Below, in pieces: positions 37,565-44,563 of a stretch of 64,000 nt of DNA; positions within the stretch are counted from its first letter, which is position 1; each line of letters begins with the position of its first letter. A program made the position numbers and the translations under genes. Where the stretch lies: the NCBI GenBank assembly GCA_030427925.1, contig JAUICJ010000003.1:89185-153184 (forward strand), read 5' to 3'. The notes below the pieces were generated by a model. That model did not search any database and was not told where the DNA came from. It worked only from the letters and a program-made list of their open reading frames with translations. This stretch comes from Bacteroidia bacterium (GTDB taxonomy: Bacteria; Bacteroidota; Bacteroidia; Flavobacteriales_D; Sanyastnellaceae).

Positions 37565-38940
37565 CTCGAACGGCGCTTGAGGTCTGCTACCGCTTCGGTT
37601 CGGGCAACGCGCACTTCCTCTCTGGCGTGCATGTCCTTGATGGTGATCGCACCTTCCGCACGTTCTTCTTCCCCTGCAAATGCAACAAACGGAACGTTGA
37701 CGTCGAGCGCGTATTTGAGCTGCTTTTTCAACTTGGCGAGTTCGGGGTAAAGCACGGTCCGGAAGCCTGCAGCGCGCAGGTCGTCAACGAGCTGGAGGTC
37801 CTGAGTGGTCCCCGCTTCATCCATCCGCAACACGAGGACATCCGCAGCAACTTCTTGGCCTTCCGGGAACAAACCGAAGTGCTCGCACACATCGTAAATC
37901 CGATCGGCCCCGAAACTGATGCCCACACCGCTGACATCCGGCCAGCCGAAGATGCCTGTCAAATCGGCATACCGCCCTCCTCCACAAATGCTGCCCACGG
38001 GGGCATCCGGAACGCGCACCTCAAAAATCGCCCCGGTGTAGTAGTTCAAACCGCGGGCCAAAGTCGGGTCATAGACGACGTGCCCTTCGGCCGATCGGCC
38101 CGCGCACCATGCGAGGAGTTGCTCCACATCCCGAGCCCCTTGCGTACCCTGATCCGAGTCCGCGAGCAACGCCGCAGTTGCCGCCAACCGGTCCGCGTCC
38201 GAAGCCAATTCCGGCCACCGCAACACCTCCTGAACCCCCGACCGGACGTGCTCGCTGAAACCTCGCAAGGCGAGCTCATCGTCCACTCCCGAGGAACCAA
38301 CCTTATCCAACTTATCCATGGCCACCGTCAGGTCCGTCAGCCGGTCGCTCACCCCCCATTTTTCCGCCATGCCCGCGAGGATTCTGCGATCGTTGAGCAC
38401 GATTTGGAACCCAGGAATCCCCAGTTCTGTCAACACTTCGGTGAACAATTGGATGAGGTCGAATTCGCTGACCAAACTTTCAGTCCCGATGATGTCGGCG
38501 TCGCACTGGGTGAATTCTTGGTAGCGGCCACGGCCGGGTCGGTCGCCGCGCCATACGGTTTGGATCTGGTACCTGCGGAATGGAAAGCTCAAGTCGTTCC
38601 GAGACATGACGACGAAGCGCGCAAAAGGAACCGTCAAATCGTAGCGCAACGCCTTTTTCGCAATCGACGGCGTCAGTACCTTGCTGTTTCGGTCGGTCAG
38701 CGCCGCGACATCGGCCTTCGCCAGGTAGTCCCCGTTGTTCAAGATGCGGAAGATGAGCTGGTCGCCCTCCTCCCCGTATTTGCCGGTCAACGTGGACAGG
38801 TTTTCCATCGCCGGCGTTTCAACGGGAGCGAATCCATGGCGCTCAAACCCGCGCCGGATGGTGTTCAGAATGTAGTTCCGGCGGGACATCACCACCGGAC
38901 CAAAATCACGTGTTCCCTTCGGAATGCTCGGCTTGTTCAT
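37561..38940 (-). CDS. hisS: Histidyl-tRNA synthetase
   Basis: Class II aminoacyl-tRNA synthetase that charges tRNA-His. The 459-residue product has motif 1 around IPKGTRDFGP and LRYDLTVPFARFVV. Motif 2 is RRYQIQTVWRGDRPGRGRYQEFTQCD and the histidine signature is ARGLNYYTGAIFEV. The anticodon-binding C-terminal domain is present. A TAATTTCG element ends exactly 4 nt before the ATG. The gene overlaps the convergent LytS-like gene by 4 bp at its 3' end. Confidence 0.96.
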   Translation of the reverse strand: MNKPSIPKGTRDFGPVVMSRRNYILNTIRRGFERHGFAPVETPAMENLSTLTGKYGEEGDQLIFRILNNGDYLAKADVAALTDRNSKVLTPSIAKKALRYDLTVPFARFVVMSRNDLSFPFRRYQIQTVWRGDRPGRGRYQEFTQCDADIIGTESLVSEFDLIQLFTEVLTELGIPGFQIVLNDRRILAGMAEKWGVSDRLTDLTVAMDKLDKVGSSGVDDELALRGFSEHVRSGVQEVLRWPELASDADRLAATAALLADSDQGTQGARDVEQLLAWCAGRSAEGHVVYDPTLARGLNYYTGAIFEVRVPDAPVGSICGGGRYADLTGIFGWPDVSGVGISFGADRIYDVCEHFGLFPEGQEVAADVLVLRMDEAGTTQDLQLVDDLRAAGFRTVLYPELAKLKKQLKYALDVNVPFVAFAGEEERAEGAITIKDMHAREEVRVARTEAVADLKRRSS

Positions 38941-38944
38941 GCCG

Positions 38945-38952
38945 CGAAATTA
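38945..38952 (-). promoter_or_regulatory. -7 element of hisS, 4 nt from ATG
   Basis: TAATTTCG on the minus strand ends exactly 4 nt before the hisS ATG and contains the TAA stop of the tiny ORF upstream. Confidence 0.5.
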
Positions 38953-39027
38953 CCGCTTGTTCCCCAATCGTTTTTGGATGAAGGTGAAAACCAACAACAC
39001 CGCCAAACCAAACCAAATCCACATCAT
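38950..39027 (-). CDS. Possible 25-residue membrane peptide upstream of hisS
   Basis: An ATG-ATG start opens a short frame: a hydrophobic helix (WIWFGLAVLLVFTFI) followed by the basic tail QKRLGNKR and TAA. The composition is that of a single-pass small membrane protein with a positive-inside tail, which is unusual for random sequence in this GC-rich genome. There is no clear -7 element for it. Its stop codon lies in the hisS -7 element. It may be a leader peptide or a chance ORF. Confidence 0.35.
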   Translation of the reverse strand: MMWIWFGLAVLLVFTFIQKRLGNKR

Positions 39028-39066
39028 GACCGTTTCATTTTCGAAGCCCGCAACCGCGCGGAGTGC

Positions 39067-39074
39067 TAACTTCG
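39067..39074 (+). promoter_or_regulatory. -7 element of the WD40 gene
   Basis: TAACTTCG fits TAnnTTnG and ends 8 nt before the ATG at 39083, supporting that start over an upstream in-frame ATG. Confidence 0.45.
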
Positions 39075-39082
39075 TGAATTCC

Positions 39083-40009
39083 ATGGAACGCTCGGAACTT
39101 CTCGCGGTATTTTCTGGCCACTCGGGGGCGGTGTACGATGCCGCGTTTTGGGAGGCGACCGGCCGGTGGGTGACCGCGGCCGGCGACGGCGTGGTGGCCC
39201 AGTGGGATGCCGATGGGCAGGGAACGGCTTTGCTTCATCACGCCTCGCCATTTTTCAGCGTGACCACGTTCGGAGACTGGTTGTTCGCAGGCAGTGCCTC
39301 GGGCGAAGTGATGGTGATGCACCGGGACGGTCGACCGCCACAGCGGGTGGAAGCGCACGAACTGGGCGTGTTCGCGCTGGCAGTGGCCGGCGGCGGCCTG
39401 TGGTCTGGTGGAGGATCGGGGGCGATCCGCCCCTGGACGTTCAACGGGGACCGCTGGCAACCTGGACCGGCCTTCCGCGTTCCGGACGGCTCGAAGGTGC
39501 GCACCCTGCTTCCCGACGCGGACCGATGGCTCGTCGGCACCAGTGCAGGCTGGCTGGGCACGTTCTCCCCATCATTTGGGTTCTCTCGCTTCGAAGATGC
39601 CCCAGAAACCGGCCATTACAGCGCAGTTCGCGCCCGCGACCGAGCGGCTTGGATCGTGGCCGACGGGGACGGGCACCTTCGGGCCTACCGCGACGACGGA
39701 TCGCTGGTCTTGGCGTTTCCCGCGCATCAAGGCCCGGTGTATCGGATGGTGCAGGTCGGTGAAACGGTTTGGACTGCCAGCCGAGACAAATCCATCAAGG
39801 CCTGGCGCACTCGGGATTTGGCACCCGTCGATAAAGTCAGCTTCCAAACCGGCGGCCACACCCGCTCCGTGAACGCGCTCGTCGCCGCATCCACCCCCAG
39901 CGGCTGGCAACTCCTCACCGGAGGAGACGACCGCCGAGCGCGCCTGTTCGGACTTACGGATTCGGGATGCCTCGCCACCAATCCACCGGCTCCGCCCCGC
40001 ATTCCGTGA
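39083..40009 (+). CDS. WD40-repeat protein
   Basis: The 308-residue product has no signal peptide and shows repeated WD40-type blades. One is GHSGAVYDAAFWEATGRWVT at the N-terminus; others include AHQGPVYRMVQVGETVWTAS followed by RDKSIKAWRTRDL, and GGHTRSVNALVAAS followed by GGDDRRARLFGL. It would form a beta-propeller scaffold for protein interactions, presumably cytosolic. The last 56 bp overlap the convergent ung gene, an unusually long antisense overlap for this window. Confidence 0.82.
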   Translation: MERSELLAVFSGHSGAVYDAAFWEATGRWVTAAGDGVVAQWDADGQGTALLHHASPFFSVTTFGDWLFAGSASGEVMVMHRDGRPPQRVEAHELGVFALAVAGGGLWSGGGSGAIRPWTFNGDRWQPGPAFRVPDGSKVRTLLPDADRWLVGTSAGWLGTFSPSFGFSRFEDAPETGHYSAVRARDRAAWIVADGDGHLRAYRDDGSLVLAFPAHQGPVYRMVQVGETVWTASRDKSIKAWRTRDLAPVDKVSFQTGGHTRSVNALVAASTPSGWQLLTGGDDRRARLFGLTDSGCLATNPPAPPRIP

Positions 40010-40661
40010 GCCAGTCGTTCGCCCGGCTGAACGGCTGACTGCCGAAAAATCCGCGGTACGCTGAAAGCGGGCTCGGGTGAGGCGCCGAAAAGACGCGGTG
40101 AGCGGGTCGGTGTACGCGCTTGGCAAAGGCGGAAGCGGGTTGGCCCCACAACAAAAACACCACGGGCTGAGGTTGCGCGCACACCGCATCCACAAGCGCC
40201 CCCGTCAGGGCTTCCCAACCTTGGCCACGGCACGACCCCGCCTTTCCTGCGCGAACCGTTAAGGCGGTATTCAGCAACAGCACGCCTTGCTCCGCCCAAC
40301 CGCTCAGCACACCGGGGCCCACTTGCGGCTCGAACCCCCGCTCTGCGGGCACATCGGCCGCAAGTTCTTTCAGCACATTGCGCAGGGACGGCGGATGCGC
40401 TTGACCGTGACGCACCGAGAACGCCAAACCGTGCGCTTGCCCCACGCCGTGATACGGATCTTGTCCCAAAATCACCACCCGAACCCGTTCGAGCGGCACG
40501 CAATCCAACGCTGCGAACACCTCACCGGCGGGAGGCAGCACTTCGGGGTCCGAATGGGCGGAATCCCACAGGCGCTGGATTTGGTCCACCTCAACTGGCT
40601 TCAAGGCATCCCGAATCGCGCTTCCCCATCCGGGGTTCAATGCCTCCATCCAGCGTTTCAC
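39954..40661 (-). CDS. ung: Uracil-DNA glycosylase (family 1)
   Basis: Removes uracil from DNA to start base-excision repair. The 235-residue product has the water-activating motif ILGQDPYHGVGQAHG (Asp68) and the DNA-binding loop HPSPLSAYRGFFG, both diagnostic of UNG. The GTG at 40661 is taken as the start because it gives the standard KRWMEALNPGW opening. A TACCTTAC element ends exactly 4 nt before it. An ATG four codons later is the alternative. The 3' end overlaps the WD40 gene by 56 bp. Confidence 0.93.
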   Translation of the reverse strand: MKRWMEALNPGWGSAIRDALKPVEVDQIQRLWDSAHSDPEVLPPAGEVFAALDCVPLERVRVVILGQDPYHGVGQAHGLAFSVRHGQAHPPSLRNVLKELAADVPAERGFEPQVGPGVLSGWAEQGVLLLNTALTVRAGKAGSCRGQGWEALTGALVDAVCAQPQPVVFLLWGQPASAFAKRVHRPAHRVFSAPHPSPLSAYRGFFGSQPFSRANDWLTECGAEPVDWWRGIPNP

Positions 40662-40665
40662 GCGC

Positions 40666-40673
40666 GTAAGGTA
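40666..40673 (-). promoter_or_regulatory. Weak -7 element of ung, 4 nt from GTG
   Basis: TACCTTAC on the minus strand is a weak TAnnTTnG match (last base C) but has the recurrent 4-nt spacing to the GTG start. Confidence 0.3.
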
Positions 40674-40787
40674 GGCAAGAATTCAGGTGAATGCCCTTCC
40701 CAGTCCCCCTCGAGTGTTCACAATGTTCAAGGGAAAAAGTTCGTTCAATTAGGCGTGCGAATCCTTCAGGTTCCCCGATTCCAAAGG

Positions 40788-40795
40788 TACTTTTG
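40788..40795 (+). promoter_or_regulatory. -7 element of the helicase gene
   Basis: TACTTTTG is an exact TAnnTTTG match, 52 nt upstream of the ATG at 40848, giving the longest predicted 5' leader among the promoters noted here. Confidence 0.5.
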
Positions 40796-40847
40796 CACCT
40801 TTCAAGCCCCGCCCATTGTGCTGACCGCAGAACCTGCTCCTCGCCCC

Positions 40848-42350
40848 ATGTCCGTCAAGGAACCCAAAAAGCTCTACCACTACCAAGAATCCGCCATCGA
40901 GAAGTTGATGGACCGGATGCGGAAATTCCCTGAGCATTACAACCTCCTGTTCCAGCTGCCAACAGGGGGCGGAAAGACCGTGATTTTCTCGGAATTGACC
41001 CGCCGATTCATCGAGGAGACCGGCAAAAAGGTGCTGATTTTGACGCACCGCATCGAATTGTGCGGCCAAACCAGCCGGATGCTCACGGAAATCGGCGTTC
41101 CCAACAAAATCATCAACAGCAAGGTCAAGGAACTCGAAGAAGACCACGACCACGTGTGCTTTGTGGCCATGGTGGAGACGTTGAACAACCGACTGAACGA
41201 CGAGCGCATCGAGTTCGAGGACTTGGGTTTGGTCATCATCGACGAAGCCCACTACAACAGCTTCCGCAAGCTGTTTGGCTACTTCGACCAGCAGATCATC
41301 CTCGGCGTGACGGCCACGCCGCTGAGCAGCAACATCAAGCTCCCACTGAAGGACAACTACAACGAACTCATCGTCGGGGAATCCATTTCTGCGCTCGTGG
41401 GTCAGGGGTTCCTCGCTGAAGCCATCACGTACTCATACGACGTGAACCTGCGGTCCTTGAAAGTGGGCATCAGCGGGGATTACACGGTAAGCAGTTCTGA
41501 GCGGTTGTACGGCAACTACCTGATGCAGGAGAAGTTGCTCTACGCCTATGAAGAGAAAGCCAAGGGAACCAAAACCCTGATCTTCAACAACGGAATCAAC
41601 ACCTCCAAGCAAGTGCAAGCCATGTTCCTCGAAGAAGGGTACGAATGCATGCACCTTGACAACACACACAGCGAAAAGGAGCGCGAGGACATCTTGACGT
41701 GGTTTGAAAACAAACCGGACGCCATCCTGTCGTCAGTGAGCATTTTGACCACCGGCTTCGACTCCCCGTCCGTTGAAACCATCATCTTGAATCGGGCCAC
41801 GAAATCCCTCACCCTCTATCACCAAATGATCGGTCGGGGATCCCGTGTTTTGCCTCACAAAAAGAAATTCAACGTCATTGACCTTGGAAACAATGCCCGG
41901 CGGTTTGGGCTGTGGGACACCCACATCAATTGGGCGGAAATTTTCAAGGCTCCGAATGCCTACATCGAAGGGCTGTATTCGGATGAAGAAATCGAAGAGG
42001 AGTTCGTCTACGAGTACGACGACGAGCTGCTGAAGCGCCTTGAAGGAGGTCCATCCGTTGATTTCGACGTTTCCGAGGTGTACCTCGAGGTGACGCGGAA
42101 CGGCGATCGTCCGAAGCTCGTCATCGACCGAAGCATCGAGCACCACGTTTCCATCATTCGCTACTTGTGCGAGGATTTTTGGGACGCTGCGGACTTTGTG
42201 AAGACCATTGAAGGGGACATCAATTTCCGGGTGCGGCAGTATGCCAAATGCATCGCGAAGACCACTGAGAACTATAAAAACTGGTTGCAAGAGGACTATA
42301 CGCGCAAGCTGATGAGTGCCCTTCGCCAAGCCTTTGCAGACGACGAATAA
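40848..42350 (+). CDS. DEAD/DEAH-box superfamily 2 helicase
   Basis: The 500-residue product has SF2 helicase motifs: Walker A FQLPTGGGKTVIFSE, motif Ia LTHRIELC, DEAH box VIIDEAHYNSF, motif III GVTATPLSS, and motif VI QMIGRGSRVLPHKK. These place it in the SSL2/RecQ-like group of DNA helicases. A C-terminal extension of about 120 residues has no recognised domain. The ATG at 40848 is chosen because upstream sequence in the same frame is antisense to ung; a GTG at 40818 is possible. The role is probably DNA repair or remodelling. Confidence 0.88.
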   Translation: MSVKEPKKLYHYQESAIEKLMDRMRKFPEHYNLLFQLPTGGGKTVIFSELTRRFIEETGKKVLILTHRIELCGQTSRMLTEIGVPNKIINSKVKELEEDHDHVCFVAMVETLNNRLNDERIEFEDLGLVIIDEAHYNSFRKLFGYFDQQIILGVTATPLSSNIKLPLKDNYNELIVGESISALVGQGFLAEAITYSYDVNLRSLKVGISGDYTVSSSERLYGNYLMQEKLLYAYEEKAKGTKTLIFNNGINTSKQVQAMFLEEGYECMHLDNTHSEKEREDILTWFENKPDAILSSVSILTTGFDSPSVETIILNRATKSLTLYHQMIGRGSRVLPHKKKFNVIDLGNNARRFGLWDTHINWAEIFKAPNAYIEGLYSDEEIEEEFVYEYDDELLKRLEGGPSVDFDVSEVYLEVTRNGDRPKLVIDRSIEHHVSIIRYLCEDFWDAADFVKTIEGDINFRVRQYAKCIAKTTENYKNWLQEDYTRKLMSALRQAFADDE

Positions 42351-42363
42351 ACGCCGCTTAAGC

Positions 42364-42393
42364 TACGTTCGTGAATTCACGACCAACGTTCGT
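42364..42393 (+). promoter_or_regulatory. Tandem LytTR-type binding site
   Basis: TACGTTCGT (42364-42372) and AACGTTCGT (42385-42393) both match the LytTR half-site pattern [TA][AC][CA]GTTN[AG][TG] and are separated by exactly 12 bp, the canonical tandem geometry. The site ends 44 bp before the start of a LytS-family kinase gene. The first copy could alternatively be a -7 element (TACGTTCG), but that does not explain the second copy. Confidence 0.55.
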
Positions 42394-42425
42394 GAAGTTC
42401 ACCGCCGTTCGAGCAGGCGAGGATG

Positions 42426-42433
42426 TACTTTTC
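42426..42433 (+). promoter_or_regulatory. -7 element of the LytS-like kinase, 4 nt from ATG
   Basis: TACTTTTC ends exactly 4 nt before the ATG at 42438. This favours that start over the ATG at 42423, which would lie upstream of the element. Confidence 0.45.
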
Positions 42434-42437
42434 GGCC

Positions 42438-43493
42438 ATGCCCGTTTCACAACCTTTCTGGTCGCTCGAATCGCTCCTGCAACTGGGTTTCCTGGTGCTC
42501 GCCACCGCTGGCTTGGTCCTGTGGGTCATGCAGTGGCACCATGCCAGGCGGCTTCCGAAACCCTTCCCGGGTTGGTTGCGCGCCTTGACGGGGGCTTTTG
42601 CGGTGTTTGCTTTGGGAAATTGGATCTGGTCCATTGGCCACTCGGCGCCTTGGTTGCAAGCGGCGCCTTGGCTGTTGGGATCGTCGGTGGCCACGCTCCT
42701 TGCGGTGTTGGCCTTGCATCGCAAAGGGATGCAGCGGATTGTTTCGCAGACCATTCCAACATCGGACGGGCGGTTCATTGAAGAGATCATCTTGGCGCAG
42801 AGTTTGGCCCAAATCCAACGGAACACGGCCCTGCAAGAAACCCTGCGCAAGGCGAAGCGAGAACACCTGCGATCGCAAATGAACCCGCACTTCCTGTTCA
42901 ATGTGCTGACGGGAATCCAGCACCTGATCATGCAAGACCAAACCGAACGCGCTTCCGACCTCTTTCGGCGGTTTCGGCACCTGTTGATGCAGGGATTCCT
43001 CTCAGGAGAGAGCAGCACCGGAACGCTCGAACAAGAACTTGAGCACGTGGAAAGCTACCTCGAACTCGAAGCCATTCGGGTCACGAATCCCATTGAGTGG
43101 TCGATGGACGTGCACTCCGATGTCGATCCCGGCAACACCCCTTGCCCCTTGTTCTTGATTCAACCCCTTGTGGAGAATGCCATTTGGCACGGATTGGACG
43201 GAGGCCAAACCAAAGCCCCTGCCATCCGCATTGCCATCCAGTGGGAGAACGACGAAGACCTCGTCATTCGGGTAGAGGACAATGGACGCGGACTCGGGGC
43301 CCATTCAAATTCGCAAAAGAACCACACCTCCCGTGGAACCAGCATCGTACGGGAACGCCTTTCGTTGCTCCCCCAAGGCGGCGAACTCAGCGTCGAAAAC
43401 CGCTGGAGCCTCCCGCTTGCCTCACCCGGAGCCGTATCCACGCTCCGCCTCTTTCAATGGCGGAGTTACGCATTGCACGCTGCTGGCGCTTGA
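42438..43493 (+). CDS. LytS/YehU-family sensor histidine kinase
   Basis: The 351-residue product has three or four membrane helices in its first 95 residues and a short coiled linker. The His_kinase domain SQMNPHFLFNVLTGIQ carries phosphoacceptor His151, and LIQPLVENAIWHGL and VEDNGRGLG form the ATP-binding part. Such kinases phosphorylate LytTR response regulators. No LytTR gene lies next to it, but a tandem LytTR site lies just upstream. The ATG at 42423 would add five residues and is less likely because of the -7 element. The stop is 2 bp from convergent tsaD. Confidence 0.88.
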   Translation: MPVSQPFWSLESLLQLGFLVLATAGLVLWVMQWHHARRLPKPFPGWLRALTGAFAVFALGNWIWSIGHSAPWLQAAPWLLGSSVATLLAVLALHRKGMQRIVSQTIPTSDGRFIEEIILAQSLAQIQRNTALQETLRKAKREHLRSQMNPHFLFNVLTGIQHLIMQDQTERASDLFRRFRHLLMQGFLSGESSTGTLEQELEHVESYLELEAIRVTNPIEWSMDVHSDVDPGNTPCPLFLIQPLVENAIWHGLDGGQTKAPAIRIAIQWENDEDLVIRVEDNGRGLGAHSNSQKNHTSRGTSIVRERLSLLPQGGELSVENRWSLPLASPGAVSTLRLFQWRSYALHAAGA

Positions 43494-43495
43494 CT

Positions 43496-44500
43496 TCAGA
43501 ACGGCAACCGCGGATCCGCAGCGGATGCTAGGGTGCCCCGAATGCCGGCTTCCCAGCGCAACACCCCGGCCATGCCGATCATCGCAGCGTTGTCCGTGCA
43601 GTAGGCGAACGGTGGAACATGAACCGTCCAGCCGAGCTGGGCTTTGCGCGCTTCCAAAGCGGAGCGCAATCCGGAATTGGCGCTGACGCCACCGGCGATG
43701 GCCACGTCTCGAATGCCCGTGGATGCGACGGCGGACTCGAGTTTCTCCATCAAAATTCCGATGATGGCCTCCTGAACAGAAGCGCAGATGTCATGAAGTC
43801 GCAGGCGCACGAAATCAGGGTCGTGTTGGAGCTCTCGTTGGAGGAAGTGCAAAATTTGGGTCTTCAAACCGCTGAAGCTCATGTCCAACCCCTCGATTCG
43901 GGGGCGAGTGAACGCGAACGCTGAAGCATCTCCTTGACTCGCATAGCGATCGACCAAAGGGCCTCCGGGATAAGGCAAGCCGAGCAACTTCGCCACCTTG
44001 TCGAACGCCTCCCCCGCAGCATCGTCGCGGGTGGAACCGATGACCTCCAAGCGATCGGCGCTGTGCACAAGGACCAACTGGGTGTGCCCGCCGGACACGG
44101 TCAGGCACAAGAACGGCAGATTCGGTGCAGGTCCGGGCTCCAAAAAATGTGCGAGCACGTGGGCGTGCATGTGATGAACGGGGACCGTAGGCAATCCGCG
44201 CGCCCAAGCCCAAGCCTTGGCGAACGAACTCCCGACCAGCAAGGAGCCCAACAATCCCGGACCTTGGGTGTAAGCCACAGCGTCGAGCTCATGAGGCTCA
44301 ACCCCCGCATCGCGCAAGGCCGCCTCCACCGTGGGCACCAGATGCGCCGCGTGCGCGCGCGACGCCAATTCAGGCACCACCCCTCCATATTGCGCGTGAA
44401 CGTCTTGATTGGCCACGCGGTTCGACAACACCGAACGGTCCCTCACCACGGCCACACCCGTATCGTCGCAAGAGGTTTCAAAGGCGAGTACAGTCGGCAT
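43496..44500 (-). CDS. tsaD: tRNA N6-adenosine threonylcarbamoyltransferase TsaD
   Basis: Kae1/TsaD enzyme that transfers threonylcarbamoyl from TC-AMP to A37 of ANN-decoding tRNAs. The 334-residue length is normal. Motifs are LAFETSCDDTGVAVV, VHHMHAHVLAH (metal ligands), LTVSGGHTQLVLV and IAGGVSANSGLR. The ATG at 44500 is used; an extension to 44659 would overlap tamB and is spurious. It is divergent from tamB with a 63-bp shared promoter region, an arrangement I know from other Bacteroidota. Confidence 0.96.
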   Translation of the reverse strand: MPTVLAFETSCDDTGVAVVRDRSVLSNRVANQDVHAQYGGVVPELASRAHAAHLVPTVEAALRDAGVEPHELDAVAYTQGPGLLGSLLVGSSFAKAWAWARGLPTVPVHHMHAHVLAHFLEPGPAPNLPFLCLTVSGGHTQLVLVHSADRLEVIGSTRDDAAGEAFDKVAKLLGLPYPGGPLVDRYASQGDASAFAFTRPRIEGLDMSFSGLKTQILHFLQRELQHDPDFVRLRLHDICASVQEAIIGILMEKLESAVASTGIRDVAIAGGVSANSGLRSALEARKAQLGWTVHVPPFAYCTDNAAMIGMAGVLRWEAGIRGTLASAADPRLPF

Positions 44501-44520
44501 GATTTTCGCTTGAAGAAGCC

Positions 44521-44528
44521 CAAAGTTA
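44521..44528 (-). promoter_or_regulatory. -7 element of tsaD
   Basis: TAACTTTG on the minus strand is an exact TAnnTTTG match ending 20 nt before the tsaD ATG. Confidence 0.55.
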
Positions 44529-44551
44529 GCCCCTCTTCGCGGGGAAACCCT

Positions 44552-44559
44552 TAATTTTT
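44552..44559 (+). promoter_or_regulatory. -7 element of tamB, 4 nt from GTG
   Basis: TAATTTTT ends exactly 4 nt before the GTG at 44564. The spacing supports GTG as the true tamB start. Confidence 0.45.
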
Positions 44560-44563
44560 CACC

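Noticed and set aside
39061..39070. GAGTGCTAA, half of a CIRCE heat-shock element
   Set aside because: The matching TTAGCACTC arm 9 bp away is absent, and part of it is the -7 element of the WD40 gene.
42364..42371. TACGTTCG read as the -7 element of the LytS-like kinase
   Set aside because: A second copy at exact 12-bp spacing points to a LytTR site, and TACTTTTC at 42426 has the recurrent 4-nt spacing to the ATG.
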